Below, one piece after another: positions 62,102-64,000 of a DNA stretch of 64,000 bases (positions are counted from its first letter, which is position 1; every line of letters starts with the position of its first letter). The position numbers and the translations under genes were made by a program. Origin of the DNA: Cognataquiflexum aquatile (GTDB taxonomy: Bacteria; Bacteroidota; Bacteroidia; Cytophagales; Cyclobacteriaceae). Location of the stretch: positions 620,001 through 684,000 of the forward strand of contig NZ_QMIK01000001.1 of assembly GCF_003316845.1 (NCBI RefSeq), read 5' to 3'. The notes beneath the pieces were generated by a model that saw nothing but the letters and a program-made list of their open reading frames with translations, searched no databases and had not been told where the DNA came from.

Positions 62102-63826
62102 ATGAAAAGATCGGCTTTAATCCTTGTTTTGGTTCTTGTTTTTACAAATTGTATCGACAGAAAACCGACTTTTGAGGCTCCGATTCTTAATAACATCGGA
62201 GACTATCAGGTCAAAGTGACCACGAATTCTGAGTATGCCCAACTTTTTTTTAATCAGGGAGTAATCATGGCCAATGGCTTTAATCATGCCGAAGCGGAGC
62301 GCTCATTTCGGGAATCAATCAGGCAGGATTCCACATTTGCTATGGGTTATTGGGGTATTGCTTATGTGCTTGGCCCCAATTACAATTCCGGAGGGCAAAA
62401 CATGGGCACCATCAATGACATCAGGACTGCTGTTGAAAATGCCGTAAAATTTAGCGCCGATGCTTCCCCTTGGGAGCAAGCTGTGATCAAAGCACTGAAG
62501 ATAAAATTCCCATCGGATTCCTTGGTCACTGATGACGAAGGATACGCTGTTTCGATGAAAGCTGCGTTCAACGAATTTAAGGAGGACGATTTTGTGGCAA
62601 CCTTGTATGCTGAATCCATCATGAACCTACATGCATGGGATTTTTATGATAGAAAAGGAAAAGAACCCCGCCCTTGGACTCCCGAATTGCTTGAAGTATT
62701 GGAGAAAGCCATTACCCTCAATCCAAACAATCCTTTAGCCAACCACCTTTATATCCATGCAACTGAAGCAGGACCCGATGTTGATAAAGCTTTGGCAAGT
62801 GCCGAAAGATTGAAGACTTTGGTACCATCAGCAGGGCATTTGGTACATATGCCTTCTCACATTTATATCAATACCGGAGATTATCATGAAGGTTCTATAG
62901 CCAATGAACAAGCGGTCATTGCCGACAGTATCTACATAGCAGAATGTCAATCGCAAGGCGTTTATCCCCAATTGTATTACCCACACAATTACCATTTCCT
63001 GGCAGCAACGGCGACATTTGAAGGGAGAGGATCGAAATCCATCGAGGCGGCTTTCAAGACAGCAGCGATTCTGGATGAAAAGTATTTTCATGAATCAGGA
63101 TTTGAAACGGTTTTGCACTACCTAACCATTCCCTTGCATGTACTTGTGAAGTTTGAACAATGGGAAAAAATACTTGTGAGTCCAAAACCTAATGAAGACC
63201 TAGCATATCCCAAAGCCATTTGGCACTATGCAAGGGGAATGGCCTATGCCAACTTAGGCAAACCAAATGAAGCCCGGTCCGAACTTGATGCTCTGAATCA
63301 ATTGACTGCATCTGAAGATGTCAAAAGAATCATCATTTGGGCAATTAATCCTGCAGAACAGGTTTGTATGATAGGCTCGAAGGTTTTGGAAGCAGAAATA
63401 CTCACCAACTCCGGTGAGTATGTAGCAGCAATTCCCCTTTTGAAACAAGCTGTTGAATTGGAAGATGGCTTAAATTATAATGAACCTCCTGATTGGTTTT
63501 TTTCTGTGAGACATCTTTTGGGAGATGCCCTCATGAACAACAAGGATTATGTAGCCGCTGAGGAAGTTTGCAGGGAAGATTTGCGCTATTGGCGGAAAAA
63601 TGGTTTCGCACTCAATGGCCTCTATGAAAGCCTGAAAGGGCAAAACAAACTTGAGGAAGCCGAGGACATCAAGAGACAATTTGATCTAGCATGGAAATAT
63701 GCTGATTCGGAATTGAAATACTCCCGCATTGACAAGAATAAAAGGAAGGATCTGGTTTTGAAAATTGACGAGAATTCTCCCAATACCTTGATCTATCTGG
63801 CAAATTCCTTCTGCTTTACAAGGTAA
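62102..63826 (+). CDS. tetratricopeptide repeat lipoprotein
   Basis: 574 residues, lipobox VFTNC. TPR helices begin with LFFNQGVIMANGFNHAEAER and FREAIRQDS-like repeats (here SIRQDSTFAMGYWGIAYVLG), continue with LEVLEKAITLNPNNPLANHL and HIHATEAGPDVDKAL, and recur to the C-terminus (AIPLLKQAVELEDG, YVAAEEVCREDLRYW). The middle has two conserved motifs, HMPSHIY and HNYHFLAATATFEGR, of the uncharacterised exported TPR type common in Bacteroidota. It probably acts as a periplasmic scaffold; the conserved His residues could hint at a metal site (inference). The last 174 bases of the window after it show no gene. Confidence 0.88.
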   Translation: MKRSALILVLVLVFTNCIDRKPTFEAPILNNIGDYQVKVTTNSEYAQLFFNQGVIMANGFNHAEAERSFRESIRQDSTFAMGYWGIAYVLGPNYNSGGQNMGTINDIRTAVENAVKFSADASPWEQAVIKALKIKFPSDSLVTDDEGYAVSMKAAFNEFKEDDFVATLYAESIMNLHAWDFYDRKGKEPRPWTPELLEVLEKAITLNPNNPLANHLYIHATEAGPDVDKALASAERLKTLVPSAGHLVHMPSHIYINTGDYHEGSIANEQAVIADSIYIAECQSQGVYPQLYYPHNYHFLAATATFEGRGSKSIEAAFKTAAILDEKYFHESGFETVLHYLTIPLHVLVKFEQWEKILVSPKPNEDLAYPKAIWHYARGMAYANLGKPNEARSELDALNQLTASEDVKRIIIWAINPAEQVCMIGSKVLEAEILTNSGEYVAAIPLLKQAVELEDGLNYNEPPDWFFSVRHLLGDALMNNKDYVAAEEVCREDLRYWRKNGFALNGLYESLKGQNKLEEAEDIKRQFDLAWKYADSELKYSRIDKNKRKDLVLKIDENSPNTLIYLANSFCFTR

Positions 63827-64000
63827 ATTTGTCTTGACTTATAGGAGTAAGCGGGAATCTGACCACTAGTTTGTCCTCACTGATATATTTGGACCGACTT
63901 CTCGTTTTGGTCATTTTTTTTGCAAAACCACCTGACTTCTGTATTTCCAAGGAGGTTATTCTTGTGATTACCTTAATTGAATATTTTTCTGAGGTCGCTT

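Overview
The window looks like a chromosomal segment of a marine- or soil-type member of the Bacteroidota, most likely order Cytophagales (Cyclobacteriaceae-like). The reasons are a type IX secretion sorting domain on a very large surface protein, many short lipoprotein signals (SC/AC/GC lipoboxes), a one-piece hybrid two-component regulator with reg_prop, Y_Y_Y, kinase, receiver and AraC parts, Fibrobacter-type 'major paralogous' domains, DUF6090-type membrane proteins, and A-rich leaders with little Shine-Dalgarno signal. Genus assignment is inference. No rRNA, tRNA or CRISPR array was seen. Layout. 1-8.1 kb: a truncated serine hydrolase, a copper amine oxidase, an amidase whose start is fused to a broken DUF6090 gene, and a two-subunit molybdenum hydroxylase (IorB/IorA type). 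8.4-20 kb: a surface-protein island of six genes in three minus-strand transcription units, built from three or four shuffled domain types, followed by an orphan NarL/LuxR response regulator; the same inverted repeat (AAATACC-N8-GGTATTT) lies upstream of all three units. 20-25.4 kb: sulfatase, NTF2-like protein and two tandem single-pass membrane proteins in one tight operon, then an APC permease. 25.9-34.1 kb: the hybrid regulator, a secreted beta-propeller lipoprotein, and a DUF4136 lipoprotein with an outer-membrane barrel. 34.2-50.3 kb: mostly minus-strand exported hydrolases and oxidases (P1 peptidase, DUF1080, GGCT-like, alpha/beta hydrolase, FMN oxidase, DinB-like, serine hydrolase, amidohydrolase, second sulfatase), interleaved with two more tandem sets of single-pass membrane proteins. 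50.4-52.0 kb: a REP-associated tyrosine transposase inside its own palindromic repeat units. 52-55.5 kb: DUF3500 protein, C45-type peptidase and intradiol dioxygenase, all exported. 55.7-58.3 kb: an AT-rich insert with an HNH endonuclease, three small membrane/coiled-coil proteins and a cluster of palindromes. 58.5-63.8 kb: a CarboxypepD_reg protein, alpha/beta hydrolase, UPF0175/PIN toxin-antitoxin pair and a TPR lipoprotein. How the genes fit together: most products are exported enzymes acting on esters, amides, sulfate esters, amines, hydroxy acids or aromatics, so the region reads as an accessory periplasmic/surface catabolic repertoire. The two signals I consider most novel are (a) the recurrent cassette of an NTF2-like secreted protein plus a translationally coupled pair of single-pass membrane proteins (six intact membrane genes and two remnants, two families that share an SGxLxxxRN motif), and (b) the surface-protein regulon marked by one palindrome and an adjacent orphan response regulator. 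The RAYT/REP block and several previously unnamed dispersed intergenic repeats are further structure that gene calls do not explain.
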